Below are positions 48,837 through 60,671 of a stretch of DNA of 64,000 nucleotides, in pieces; the first letter of the stretch is position 1, and each line of letters starts with the position of its first letter. The position numbers and the translations under genes are program-made. The notes beneath the pieces are model-generated. The model did not search any database, was not told the DNA's origin, and saw nothing but the letters and a program-made list of their open reading frames with translations. The DNA is from Pseudofabraea citricarpa. Its lineage: Eukaryota > Ascomycota > Leotiomycetes > Helotiales > Dermateaceae. The stretch covers positions 372,001 to 436,000 of the forward strand of contig JAPWGK010000025.1 of assembly GCA_029641185.1 (NCBI GenBank), read 5' to 3'.

Positions 48837-51800
48837 ACTAATAAAAGAATTTCTTAAAGTTCTTATAACTAATATTAGCTACTTAAATATCTTATCTTTT
48901 ATTATTTTTACTTAGAATAAAGTTTAAATAAAAATAAATAATTATAAGATTATAAAATAATAAATATAAAAAATAAAAATTTATTTATAACTAAGTAAAT
49001 AAAAATATAAAAAATAATCGTATTATTTATTAATAAAATATTTTAGCTTATACTTAAAACTTTAATTAAAGTTTAAGTAAAAATTTATTCTTATAAATTC
49101 GAATTAAGTATTAGAAATATTATAGTTATTAAGTAATATTTCTTAATAATAGAAAATACGATTATTTAAATAACTAATTAACTTTAACTTAGAATTATTT
49201 TATAGATTATAGAATAAAATAAGATAATTTCTAGCTTTCTAGTTATATAATTATATTTATTAAAAAAATTTATTACTAAAATTATAAATTTATTAGTATT
49301 TATTTAATTTTAAAGAAAAATAACTTTTATAATTATATAAAATATATTACTTATTATATTAACCTTATAATAATTTATTATAAATTAGGATTTTTTATTA
49401 TTATAAAATTTATTATCTTTTAATTAATAATCTAAGATATAAAAAATCTATTTTTTCTTTAATTAATTTAAAAAATAAAAGAATTAAAAACTAAGGAATT
49501 TTATATTATATTATTATAAAAGCTTATTAAAATCTTTTATTATCTTTTAGAATTATTATATCTTATATTAAATTATCTAATTATATAAAAGTAAAACTTA
49601 ATAATTATAATTAGTTTAGATTTTTATTATTTTTAATTATTTTAGATACCTAAGATAAAAGATTTATTATAATTACTTTTTTATTACTTATAAAAAAGCT
49701 TTCTACTAAGAAGTTATATATATTAACCCTAAATAAATTAGTAATTATTATAAAGATTATTATAAGAGAGTTATATATTTATTTAAATATTAATAAATCT
49801 TAAAGTATTTTTAGGTTTAATTATAAAAGATAAAAAATCTTTATTTATAAGCTATTATTTTATTAGTTCTAGGATATCTTTTTTATATAACTGATTTATA
49901 TAAAATCTAAATCTTAGATAAATTAAGAATATAATAATTTTATAATAATAAATTTTTATATTTTTAGGAAAAGCTTTTATATATTTTACCCTAATAAAAC
50001 TATTATAAGTAAACTACTTAATAAGTAAATAACTAATATAAAAATTAATATAATATAATTTTAGAGTTAAAAAATAAAATTACTAAGTTATTTCTCTTAG
50101 ATAAAATATTTTTATCTAATTTTCTTTTATCCTTTAGTATAATAAAATTATTCGTTTTATTTACTTAATAAATACGATCTTTTTTATTATTATTATTAGT
50201 ATTATTCTCTTAATTTTTATTAGCCCTTAGGTTTAAAATAATCGTATTTATATTATTATAGATAAATTTAATTAAATCTTAGATTAATAATAATATATAT
50301 TTTCTTTTACGAATTTTTATTTATATTAGTATTAATTACTATAATAATTATTATAAATTTACTAATTATTTTAGATATTTTAGTTATATTAGTTTAAAAA
50401 AGCTTTTTTTCTTATATTTAAAATAGCTTAAAAACTAAGAGTTAATTTTAGTTTTTTTCTAATATATATTTTAATAGTTATATTTTTTTTTTTTATCTTA
50501 TTAATTATTATTTTATAACTAATAAAACTAATATTTCGTATATAAGCTTTTATTATATAAAAATTATTACTAAGTTCTATTAATATCTTATATTTTAGGT
50601 TATATTATTAAGATATAAGATTAAAAGATATTATTATTAATATTAATTAATATAATAATTAATATAAAATAAATATTAAAATAAGATATTAATAAGTATA
50701 ATTATTAAATTATAATATAAAGCTATAATAATTATAAGGTTAAAGTTCGAATATTAAGGTTATTATAAGTAAAAAGTAAAATATATATTTTATATAAGCT
50801 AATTAAATAATTATTATTATTTATAATTTTAGCGCGTTTTTTTTTATTTTTCCTATTATTATTATTAATAATATTATCTTAATTATATAACTTTTTAATA
50901 ACTATAAACCTCTTTTTATATTATTATAATATATTACTTTTTAATTAATAATATATTAATTATTATATTAATCCTCCCTAGTATTATAATATATTATAAA
51001 CTAAAGATATTAAAGGTTATAAAAGTTATTATATATAAAAAATATATAACTACTAAAGTATCTTATAAGATTATTCTAGGTAATAAAATAATTCTTATAA
51101 CCTTAAAGCTTAAAAAGCTTTATTATTAGAAGTCTAAAAGTAAGTTAATTATTATTTTAATTATTATTTTTATTAATATAATTATAATTATTATTTTTTA
51201 TAATATCTATTAATATTAAAAATTATATAATTTTCTTTTCCTTTAATTTTTATTTTAGAGAGTTATTAGAGAAATTATAAAAGATATTTACCTTAGTTAT
51301 TATATATAATATATTATACTTAAGGTAATATAAAAGACTACTAAAGTTATATTTATTATAAAATTTAAAAGTAAGTTTTTTTATTTATTAATTTTTATAA
51401 TAATTAATTATTAACTTATTCTTAGATATTAATCTTCTTATAATTTACGCTAAATATATTATAATTATATAAAAAGATATAAAAATATTATATTAATTTT
51501 ATAAGAATATAATTAGCTTTTTTAGTCTTAGTAAAAATAATATTAAAGTATAAGTTAATATTAATCTTATAATAATCTTAGTTAATTTTTTTTTAGTTAT
51601 ATACTTAAATCTTATTATAATCTTAGTTATATTCTTATTACTAGTAAAAATAATATTTAATAGTAAGCTATATTATTTACTAGATAATTTATTTATTATA
51701 ATATTACTTATACTTAGTTTAACTTTTTTATTAAGCTAAAAATATATTTATTAAATAAATACTCTTATAATCTTTCTTTTTTATAAGTTATTTTTATATT

Positions 51801-52379
51801 AATCTTATAATAATTAAATAACTAAGTATTATTCCTAAGCTATTATCTTTAAATAATAATCTATTTAATAATAACTTATATTCTTTAATTTTATCTTTAG
51901 TTTAATCTCTAAGTTATTATTTTAAGTAAAATTATTAAGAATTTTACTTTAATTATAATAATAATTTATTTAACCCTAGTAATTAAAATCTTAATTATTA
52001 TAATAATAATAAAAATAAGAAAAATAATAAAAACGATAAAAATAATAGAAATAATAAAAATAATAAAAATAATAAAAACGAGAAAAATAAGAAAAATAAT
52101 AGAAATAATAAAAACAAGAGATTATAAGTTAATAATAAAAAAAATTAGGTTACTTAGGAGTAATAATTATACTTTAGCTTAGTTAAACTAATAAAATATA
52201 CTAGAAATAAATTACTTTCTTTTTTATATCTAAGTTATATTTTTAAGTAATTATTATACTAATTAGTATAACGCTACGGGTACCTATAGGTACCCGCCCT
52301 ATAGGTCGGGTTTTTCCTAAAAATTATAACCTACCCTATAGGTACCCGCGGGTTATTTTAAAATAATAAAACCTGACCT

Positions 52380-52402
52380 ATAGGTACCTATGCCGAAGTC
52401 TA
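52380..52402 (-). repeat. Right terminal inverted repeat
   Basis: Reverse complement of the left end; 18 outermost bases identical. Confidence 0.92.
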
Positions 52403-52410
52403 GCAATTAC
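52403..52410 (+). repeat. Target site duplication, right copy
   Basis: GCAATTAC, identical to 45648-45655; the P450 frame resumes at 52411. Confidence 0.9.
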
Positions 52411-52967
52411 CATAGTAGCTGCAGGCCAGGTCAAGACCCTGCTGGCCGTGCTAGACGAGACGATGCGCATGTTCCCACCCGTGCCCGCCAGCTCTTTCAG
52501 CCGCATCACGGGCGACAGCGGAGATGTCATCTGTGGCCGGTTCGTGCCGGCTCGCACGAGCGTCAGCATCAAGCAGTGGGCAGCTTTCCACTCGCCTGAA
52601 AACTTCACCGATCCTGATGTCTATGATCACAAGCGCTGGCTTGGGGATGAGAAGTATGCGAATGATAAGAAGAAGGTGATGCAGCCGTTTGTGGTGGGAC
52701 CTAGAGCTTGTTTGGGCAGGAAGTAAGTCTGTCTTTTGCTACGAGTTGTTGCTTCGTCTGTTTATCTGCTTGCTGGATCGTAGCTAACCTCGTTCGAACA
52801 CTTTTAGCCTTGCTTACGCGGAGATGAAAGTTGTCCTCGCCAGGATTCTGTGGAATTTCGACATGGAGATCTGCGACGAGAGTAGGGACTGGATGAAGAA
52901 TATGAAGGCTTTTGCCTTGTGGGAGAAAGACCCGATTATGATGAAGATGAGAAGAGCTGGTTTGTAG

Positions 52968-54245
52968 CAACCTGGATAGAAGGCAGTTGACTATTATATA
53001 CTGGAATATGATTACACTGAAAGTATGAAGTTGCTATTGATTCCTATGCCATTGAAAGATCAATATGGCTCAATATACCAGTTTGCCGGTGCCAGAAACC
53101 CAAATTGAAACATTATATTGAGCTTTAGAAGAGACGATAAGCCTGACCTTGGTATGGTTGGAGCTTAACAAGTGATAAACAGAAGGAACTTTTAATACTG
53201 TTCATCTGAGACAGGCAGCCACTGTCTAGCAACACCCATGTCCTCTTATAGCGATTATAGTATTTTCGGGGACATAAAACAAAGGCAAATAATAGCAGTC
53301 TTATTCTGTTATCTAAGAGGGTATCGATCCAACCATCTCGCTTAACTTTATCGAGACAGGTGAGAGAATGTCATGAAATGCCTCTCGATCATTTTCTTTA
53401 TTTGGGCAGTTCGCATAGACTAAATAAAAGACATAATACTGAGAGGACTCAGATATGACAATCTATCTCAATTCCAGAATATTATTATTGCAAATAGTGA
53501 CAGGGGATCAAGTTGAAGTTCCGAGCAGACTCTGGGCTGCACATCTGCTAAATCTACAATTAAATATTTAGTAATAGACAGTGAGGAAGTTTTGACTCTG
53601 AACATATTTCGAAAGAAGTAATCTCCTTCTAATAGTTTTACGAATATGTATTCTAAAATAACCACGCTTCATATTCCCTATAAACTTACGCGTACCTGTG
53701 TACTCAAGGGCATTTATATACACTTCGATCGTATATATATTTCTGTTGGGGAGCGGGGGCTGGGGGGGGGTGGGGGGGATTGCATTCTTCAATGCGACTC
53801 GAAACTTCCTGGAGTTTGTATGTTCACTCGAGTTTCCCCACGAGCAAAGGGCCAGCAGCTTGACGTGAGCTTGTTTCTTTCGCTTCAAAACTTAGAAGTC
53901 CACTCCTTACATCTCCAGAATATCCGAGATCTGTATACAAGCAAGAGCTAGGAGATTTCTTCGTCATCAATATTCCAGATATACGATATATTTAACCCAA
54001 AGAATAAGAACTCCCCTTTTAACACAAGTTTTCAATCGCACATTTCACATCTCACATCTCACCCCCCATACGCACCTCTCGGCAAAAGCCCGACTCCACT
54101 TCGTCCACCCCTGAAGCAAAAAACAACGCTCCACCCACAAGCGAGATATTCACCCAACCACCAAAAAAAAAAAAAAAAAAAAGTACACCACACAACCCAA
54201 CAATATGTGTTTCAGGATCCTCTCTTCTTCCCTTCCCACCAACAC
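52968..54245. other. Intergenic region with G-run and A tract
   Basis: No gene is supported. A G-rich run (53748-53778) has four or more stretches of G, and an A tract lies at about 54163-54182. The rest is AT-rich spacer. Confidence 0.5.
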
Positions 54246-54258
54246 AAAAAAATAAAAA
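54246..54258 (-). terminator. Likely RNA polymerase III terminator
   Basis: On the minus strand, 36 nt past the tRNA end, TTTTT A TTTTTTT appears. It is somewhat far downstream; a small hairpin (stem CGAGC/GCTCG, 54269-54282) lies between. Confidence 0.45.
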
Positions 54259-54293
54259 GGAGGACACCCGAGCCGAAGCTCGAGCGGAGGTAT

Positions 54294-54365
54294 TGAACCA
54301 CACCCGATTCGAACGGATAACCTTTCGATCTGGAATCGAACGCGCTGCCGTTGCGCCAGCGGTCC
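54294..54365 (-). tRNA. tRNA-Trp (anticodon CCA)
   Basis: A complete cloverleaf folds by hand on the minus strand: acceptor GGACCGC pairs with GTGGTTC (two G-U pairs), D stem GCGC/GCGC, anticodon stem TTCGA/TCGAA with loop TTCCAGA (anticodon CCA), T stem ATCCG/CGGGT with loop TTCGAAT, discriminator A. It is 72 nt, with no encoded CCA and no intron. The internal A and B boxes (TGGCGCAACGG; GTTCGAATC) serve as promoter. Confidence 0.93.
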
Positions 54366-56028
54366 CGCTTTGCTGGAAAGCTGGAATTTGTTGGAGTGCA
54401 TTCGCGTGTGTTGCTATATGTATGTTTGCGAGAGAGCGGGTCGGAAGTGCAGTGCGAAGGTGGGGTTGATTGATGATCCGATCCGATCCGGATAGGGAGT
54501 ATTTTTGTTCTTGTTCTTGCTATAAACTGCGATGTATAAAATCACCTCTTCATTTTTCAATCAGACGGATCAGTAAATAGACAATAGAGCTCTATACCAA
54601 AACATCATATCCCAAGATCAATGTAAAATGAAAATTATCAAGTGGGTAAATTACTCGATACAACACTTCGCTTCCCTTTCCTCTTGTTCTCTACCATGTC
54701 GCTCACTTAAAGACATAGTCTTCTCGAGTGTAGTAAACAGGTAAGAGTAAAAACTCGTTCCGGCGAAAGTCAATCAGTCAACATTTTGAAATCAAGTCTC
54801 TATCTCATTTAGAGCCCGGCACATCTTAGGTAATACGCGCAACTCTTTCCCGTCTACTTGCTGACGAGCATGCGGTACGGATATACGAGCACCTTCACAT
54901 CGCAAAGTTAAAACTTTATCTAGACCCCCTCTGATCGGAAGACAGCATTCAGATGTCGTCACAATACAAATAAACAAAGTCTTAAAGTGTCTTTACTGTC
55001 CGCAATAAGGCTGGAGATGCTTGACATACAACAAACAAGCCGAGGCAGCTGCATACATACCTACATAGCCTTGCTTGCTCAGCCTTGCCAGGTCAGGTCA
55101 GGTCGGCAGATAGAGGGACCAGCCATCTCGGCAAAGATGTCAAGATAGACCAGACAAAACATTCTCTCCCTCTCTCTCTCCCTCTCTTCGCTCTATATAT
55201 CCTTTATATATGTCGCTATTGATCATGCTGTTCGTGTGTGGTTCAACGTTCGAGAAGTCTCTGAACCGCACACAAAGCCAATCAAAGCGATGCTCAAGCT
55301 CGAGTCCCAACTGGCAAAGCGGGGAGTTGCATTGCAGATGCATGAGCACTACAGTACTTGGCACTTACTGTATGTTCGTATTGCCTAAAGCTCGGCACAG
55401 TAAGACAGGACAGCGGCCTCTAAAGGATAATTCCCAGCGACACGAATCTGTCTGTGGCAAAGGCAAAGGCAAAGAGAAAGGCGTACCACAAGCATTGACA
55501 AGCTTATCTGGGCAGCGCTGGGCTCTATTCGGCAGCTCACGACAGCCGGGATCTCAATAGTTATTGCATGCAACATGCTCATGCTCCCCCCACAGCTTCC
55601 ACCTTCCGAATCAAAGCTTTTAGACGAGCTGCGAGAGGCACGATGCGCACCGCCCTCTTCGACCCCTCCAATCAGGTCCCTGCAGGTGCTTGTTTGGCTC
55701 AGGCACCGTTGCTAGCTCTGCTTCCGGGTCAAATTGTCCAAATCTCCAGAAAAGTAGCTCAGCGCTGTTATCGGCATCTCAGTATCATGCGATCTGCAGC
55801 TCTGCATCGCACTGCCAGGTCTGGTAGGTGCTACCACCTCGACCGGGAAATTGAGCAAAGACAAAAGAAAAAAATATGTCATGTAGGTAGATAAGTAGCG
55901 GTGTCCCGTGTGTTTCTTCCTCTTTTTTACCCCCCTCCATCGATCCTCGTGCGGGGATTCTTCACGTCGTTGTCGTCGTCGTTGCTTGTACTTCAGTTCC
56001 TCTCCCAAGACAATTCAGTTTGCCCACC
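54366..56028. other. Intergenic region
   Basis: About 1.7 kb with GATCCGATCCG-type and CTCTCC microsatellite stretches (54474-54491; 55164-55190) and no supportable gene. The end is a pyrimidine-rich leader to the S28 peptidase. Confidence 0.5.
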
Positions 56029-57993
56029 ATGAAGTTCTCAACGCTGTCGGCCGTGTCTCTGCTGGCATCCGTCGCTTCTGCCATGCCAAAAGCTCCAGCA
56101 CCACCGCCTCTCGAGTGGCCCGAGGAAGTGGCTCTCTTGTCCTTCACCGGCAACTCCACTTTTGAGCAATTGCTGGATCACAATGACCCTTCCAAGGGAA
56201 CCTTCAGCATGAGATACTGGTACAACTTTGAGAATTGGGCCGGGCCAGGTTCGCCAGTAAGTTGCCGGTCGGATGTTTTGGGGAGGGATGCCTCTGACTT
56301 TCGTAGATTATTTTCTTTACTCCGGGTGAAATCGCAGCAGACGGATACACCGGTTACCTGACGAATCTCACCGTCCAGGGTGTGATGGGTGAGGCCGTAA
56401 GCGGTGCCAATATCATGGTCGAGCATCGCTACTGGGGCGGATCGTCTCCCTATGACAATCTGACAACCGAAGCTCTCCAACTCCTGACCTTGGATCAATC
56501 TATTGCCGACTTTGTCTACTTCGCAAACACTGTCGATCTCCCATTCGATACCAACCATAGCAGTAATGCGGACAGCGCTGTGAGTGGTGTATATCTTGCC
56601 TCATAGAAATTCAAGCTAATAAATCCCAGCCATGGGTATTTACAGGTGGATCTTACTCAGGTGCATTGGCTGCGTGGACCGAGTCAACCTCTCCAGGAAC
56701 CTTCTGGGCATATCATGCTTCGAGTGCCCCAGTTGAGGCCATCAAAGACTACGTAAGTACAGCTTCCTTGGGCATTAAAACCTTCTGACCAGATGCAGTG
56801 GCAATACTTTGCTCCCGTCCAACAGGGCATGCCCAAGAACTGTAGCAACGATCTCACTCTTGTGATCGACTACATAGACAAGGTCTTGACAAAGGGAACC
56901 GAAGAGGAGAAGTACGAACTCAAAGCTAAGTTTGGTCTGGAAGACGTGGTCCATGACGACGATTTTGCATCGTAAGTCTAACGTATCAAAAAAGTTAGCA
57001 TAAACTAACAGTTTTCAAGTGCTCTTGAAAATGGACCGTGGCTATGGCAATCGAACTCCTTCTACTCCAACTACTCTGGATTTTATAAATTCTGCGACGC
57101 AATTGAGGTATGTTGGGAAGCTGTGTATATCAGACTTCGACTAATATATGCTCGGTAGAACGTTGAAGCAGGAGCTGCTGTCACTCCAGACGAGAACGGA
57201 GTCGGACTAGAGAAAGCCTTAGCCGGTTATGCAAACTGGACCAACACGACTTTGATTCCTGGATGTAAGTTGCTAATGAAGCTTCATAAATTTATCATCC
57301 TTCTAACAATCCACTCCAGACTGTCAAAGTTACGGCTACGAAGATGAGCGCGACCTGAGCTGCTTGAACACCTACGACGAGGATATGCTGCTCTTCACGG
57401 ACTACAGCGTTAGAAACCCAGGAGACAGACAATGGAACTGGATGCTTTGCAACGAGCCATTTGATTACTGGCAAGAGTAAGTGTACTGTTCTTTTCGTAG
57501 GAGCATTGGCTGATGTGGTTTTAGTGGTGCACCCAGAGGAACTCCATCCATCGTATCCCGTCTCGTCACTGCTGAGTACTGGCAACGTCAATGCTCACTG
57601 TGGTTCCCCGAGGTAAACGGCTATACGTTTGGCAGCACCGACCCTGACGTCAACGTCCACTCTGTCAACAAACATACTCAGGGTTGGAGACTAGAAGATA
57701 CCACGCGGTTGATCTGGACCAACGGGTGAGTGAAATCGAGGAGAAATTCTTGTCAGAAATTAACAATTTGTAGTGAATTTGATCCATGGAAGACCTCTGG
57801 CATGAGCTCTGAATTCAGACCTGGCGGACCTCTAGCTTCTCGCCCCGAGGCTCCCGTCTTCCTCATTCCCGGCGGTTTCCACTGCTCGGATCTCCGAGTG
57901 AGGAATGGAGAATTCAACGAAGGAGTTCAGGCCATTATTGATGCTGAGGTTGCTCAGATCAAAACCTGGGTCGAGGAATACCCCGGGAAATAG
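56029..57993 (+). CDS. Secreted S28-family serine peptidase
   Basis: Prolyl-type carboxypeptidase/dipeptidyl peptidase family (lysosomal Pro-X carboxypeptidase relatives; in fungi often secreted at acidic pH). Nine exons: 56029-56256, 56307-56579, 56630-56752, 56799-56971, 57020-57107, 57159-57264, 57320-57476, 57525-57725 and 57774-57993; 522 residues. A signal peptide (MKFSTLSAVSLLASVASA) precedes the mature chain. The catalytic triad is visible: Ser in TGGSYSGALAAW (about residue 175), Asp in NGEFDPW and His in GGFHCSDL. HRYWGGSSPY is another family block. Several N-x-S/T sites suit a secreted glycoprotein. Length and motif order are normal. Confidence 0.93.
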
Positions 57994-58415
57994 AAGGGGG
58001 ATACTCTCTAAATTTAATGTTTAGTAGTGACAAATGATAACGAAATCTGTCCCTTGACTTGATTGACTTTCTGCAAACGCCCCTGCAATGAATGATTCAG
58101 GATTGTATGGTATCTGCCGTGGTTGGATATTTGTTTACTCAACTGTTTATTGGTAATGGAGGCAAACACGTGAGACTTGGCAGGTAAGCGCTCGGATAGG
58201 GGAGCTACTACCTGCGCCGCCTGCGCACCGCCACCTGGAGCTCTGTCGATGCTTTATCGAAAGCTGTCAAGATCGCAGAGCATTAGCAATCAACCTTCTC
58301 GTCTTCCCTTTTTAAGAAACTGGTTTTCGCCTTTGAACCTGACCTGACCTCCTCCAACTGCAATTCCTCACCTACACCTACATCTTTAATTGCATCTCGC
58401 AATCCCTCATCCGCC
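57994..58415. other. Intergenic region
   Basis: 3' flank of the peptidase and promoter of the protein disulfide isomerase. No gene seen; unfolded-protein-response elements cannot be assigned reliably. Confidence 0.45.
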
Positions 58416-59589
58416 ATGTATCTCAGGAGCTTGCTGCTCGCCGCTGTAGCGACTACGTCAGTGGTAGCCAGCACAGGATCCGCCGTCATCGACCTCATCC
58501 CCGACAACTTCGACAAAATTGCCATTGGCGGCAAGCCGGCGCTCGTCGAGTTCTTCGCCCCGTGGTGCGGCCACTGCAAGACGCTCGCGCCCGTGTACGA
58601 GCAGCTGGCTCAAGAGTTCGCGTTCGCCAAGGACAAGGTGGTGGTTGCGAAGGTCGATGCCGATAGCGAGAAGACGCTCGGAAAGCGATTCGGCGTCCAG
58701 GGATTCCCGACCATCAAGTTCTTCGATGGCAAGAGCGACAAGCCCGAGGACTACAATGGAGGCAGGGATCTCGAGAGCTTGAGCAAGTTCATCACGGAGA
58801 AGACGGGCGTCAAGCCCAAGAAGAAGGCACAGGCTCCTAGCCAGGTGCAGATGTTGAACGACAAGTCGTTCAAGGAGAAGATTGGCTCGGACAAGGATAT
58901 CTTGGTTGCCTTCACTGCTCCATGGTGCGGACGTATGTTTCTGCCCATCCCTTGATTTAAAATATCACGTATGTTTCTTGATGCTAACAAAATTCACAGA
59001 CTGCAAATCATTGGCTCCTATCTGGGAGACTGTTGCTCAAGACTTCGCTCTCGAAGACGGTGTTATCGTAGCAAAGGTCGATGCTGAGTCTGAAGATTCC
59101 AAGGCCACTGCTTCCGACCAAGGCGTCTCTTCCTACCCAACCATCAAGTTCTTCCCCAAGGGCTCCACCGAACCCGAGGCATACAACAGCGGCCGCACGG
59201 AGAAGGACATCGTAGCCTTCATCAACGAGAAGGCTGGCACGCACCGCACACCCGGTGGCGGATTGGACGCTACAGCTGGTACCATTGAGGCCTTGGACAC
59301 CTTGGTGGCTAAGTTCACAGGCGGTGCTGGAATCGCTGATATCACGACCGAGGTTGCCACGGCTGCTAAGTCCCTGACAGAGGGTGCTCAGTATAAGTAT
59401 GCCGAGTACTACGTCAAGGTGTTCGACAAGCTGAGCAAGAGCGACAACTATGCCGCCAAGGAGCTTGCAAGACTCGATGGCATCTTGAAGAAGGGTGGTT
59501 TGGCACCGGAGAAGGTCGATGACTTTACCAGCAAGACGAACATCCTGAAGCGCTTCGTCGAGAAGGTCGCTGGCAAGTCGGAGTTGTAG
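58416..59589 (+). CDS. tigA: Protein disulfide isomerase, TigA/ERp38 type
   Basis: ER oxidoreductase that forms and rearranges disulfides. Two exons: 58416-58932 and 59000-59589; 368 residues. A signal peptide (about 1-18) is followed by two thioredoxin domains, each with WCGHC (about residues 49-53 and 170-174); the intron splits the His codon of the second CGHC. YPTIKFF and FPTIKFF mark the cis-Pro loops. The C-terminal all-helical ERp29-like domain (about 255-365) completes the TigA layout. The chain ends KSEL, not KDEL or HDEL; this may act as a weak retrieval signal (inference). Codon use is strongly biased, as for an abundant protein. Confidence 0.95.
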
Positions 59590-60118
59590 AGGTCGTGATA
59601 GAATAGCAAAAAGAAAACGGCTGGGTAGAGAGAGTCTTGAGAGACTAATGACCAATGGAATGGCATCCCTCCGCATACTGTACCTTAGGTTTTAGGTTTT
59701 AGGTTTTTTGTAATGGATAGGCATGAACTACGAACAATGAACGAACGATCAAACAAGGGCGTGGTCAAGGACAGCTTTACAGAATGAGAACAAAAGAAGA
59801 AAATATGCATGGATTCTCGATGTTTTCCTATGGTGATGTTCTTCTCTTGGTGATAACATGCGTACCTAGGGCACGTCCTGTGTGAATTCGATCATGTACA
59901 TCTATACATACATCCTTGTGCTAGTATTGAAATTGGTATAATCCCCCCCATCGCGTGTGTATAGCTTAGTGACTCCAGAGAAACAAGAAGAATAAAACGC
60001 CGTGATGCAGTATCTCCTCGCTCGCACGCCCACATGCTGCTCTTCTCGCTCAAAGCCTTCCTCTCTCTCAATGGCAAATCTATTGCTTGCGTCCCCATGC
60101 CATGCCATGCCATCCACT
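59590..60118. other. Convergent intergenic region
   Basis: Contains three AGGTTTT units just after the isomerase stop (about 59687-59707). No gene seen. Confidence 0.5.
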
Positions 60119-60671
60119 TCACGACTTCGTCGGGCTCGACCGCCCATCATTCCCGCTCTTCACAGCGGCCTCCAGATTATCCAAGCGCCTCGACATGTCG
60201 TCCACTGCAGGAGGCGATCAGAATGGCGAGAACAACACTGGGCGGGGCGGGAGTTGCATAGGATATGATAGGGAGGCAGGGAGGCTTACTCTTCGCAAAG
60301 ATCTCGCTGCTCACGCCGGCGAACTTGTTCGACAGCGAATTGAGCAGCTCGTCGACGACGGCCGAGAGCTCGGCGGGCGCTGAGGCTTGAGCGGATGCCG
60401 ATGCGGATGCCGATGTGTCTGTCTTGTCCTGGTTTTGTTCTTTAGTGCTCGCGCTTGTGGATGTGCTTGTGGATGGTGGAGGTAGTGGTGGAGGCTAGAG
60501 GTTAGAGGGAGAAGTAGTCTTTGAGTGGTGGTGGCACAGGAACATGAAATAGAACGAAAACGGAATCGGAACGAAACCAAACCAAACCAAACGTACCGAG
60601 ATCGTCGAGAGCCGTTTGGGATTCGGGTTTGGACTTGGGCTTGGTGAGGCTGAGGCTGAGGAGGAGGCCAT
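60119..60671 (-). CDS. HSBP1-like small coiled-coil protein
   Basis: Three exons on the minus strand: 60671-60597, 60494-60290 and 60204-60119; 121 residues. The first 60 residues are Ser/Ala/Pro/Thr rich. The C-terminal part, VVDELLNSLSNKFAGVSSEI then AKMDDMSRRLDNLEAAV, is a heptad-repeat helix matching heat shock factor binding protein 1, a trimeric coiled-coil protein that dampens heat shock factor in animals and is tied to the WASH complex in some organisms. The fungal role is not established. Introns have GT..AG ends and keep frame; the last splits ATG after A. It is divergent from Dsc1. Confidence 0.8.

Larger units (their letters stand above)
45656..52402. mobile_element. 6747-bp DNA transposon, hAT-like, RIP-degraded
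   Basis: Terminal inverted repeats TAGACTTCGGCATAGGTA at 45656-45673 and its exact complement at 52385-52402; similarity extends to 22 of 23 positions. The 8-bp duplication GCAATTAC flanks it. Both features together fit the hAT superfamily (P and Merlin elements are alternatives). The interior (about 45790-52260) is overwhelmingly A/T with CA and TG dinucleotides almost absent, the mark of exhaustive C-to-T change at CpA (RIP). No transposase frame survives, so superfamily rests on the ends only. About 130 bp at each end keep G and C and contain palindromic CCTATAGG words. Confidence 0.88.
44285..52967 (+). pseudogene. Cytochrome P450 gene split by a transposon
   Basis: Haem monooxygenase of the fungal CYP65/isotrichodermin C-15 hydroxylase-like type. 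Coding parts: 44285-44398, 44458-45084, 45144-45271, 45446-45655, then after the insertion 52411-52722 and 52808-52967. Leaving out the insertion and one copy of the target duplication, these parts total 517 codons with frame kept throughout. Motifs: N-terminal anchor (LLLASGGFVSL..), I-helix AGSETT, ExxR in DETMR, and haem site FVVGPRACLGR. As it stands the frame enters the transposon and stops within about 60 bp, so the enzyme is expected to be lost unless the element excises. ATG 44413 is an alternative start but would give a poorer anchor. Confidence 0.9.

Noticed and set aside
46000..52200. Idea that the AT-rich block is a mitochondrial DNA insertion or centromeric DNA
   Set aside because: Precise inverted repeats and an 8-bp target duplication bound it, and no mitochondrial gene pattern is visible.
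59687..59707. Telomere-like AGGTTTT repeats
   Set aside because: Only three units, the unit is not TTAGGG, and they lie in a 3' flank between intact genes.
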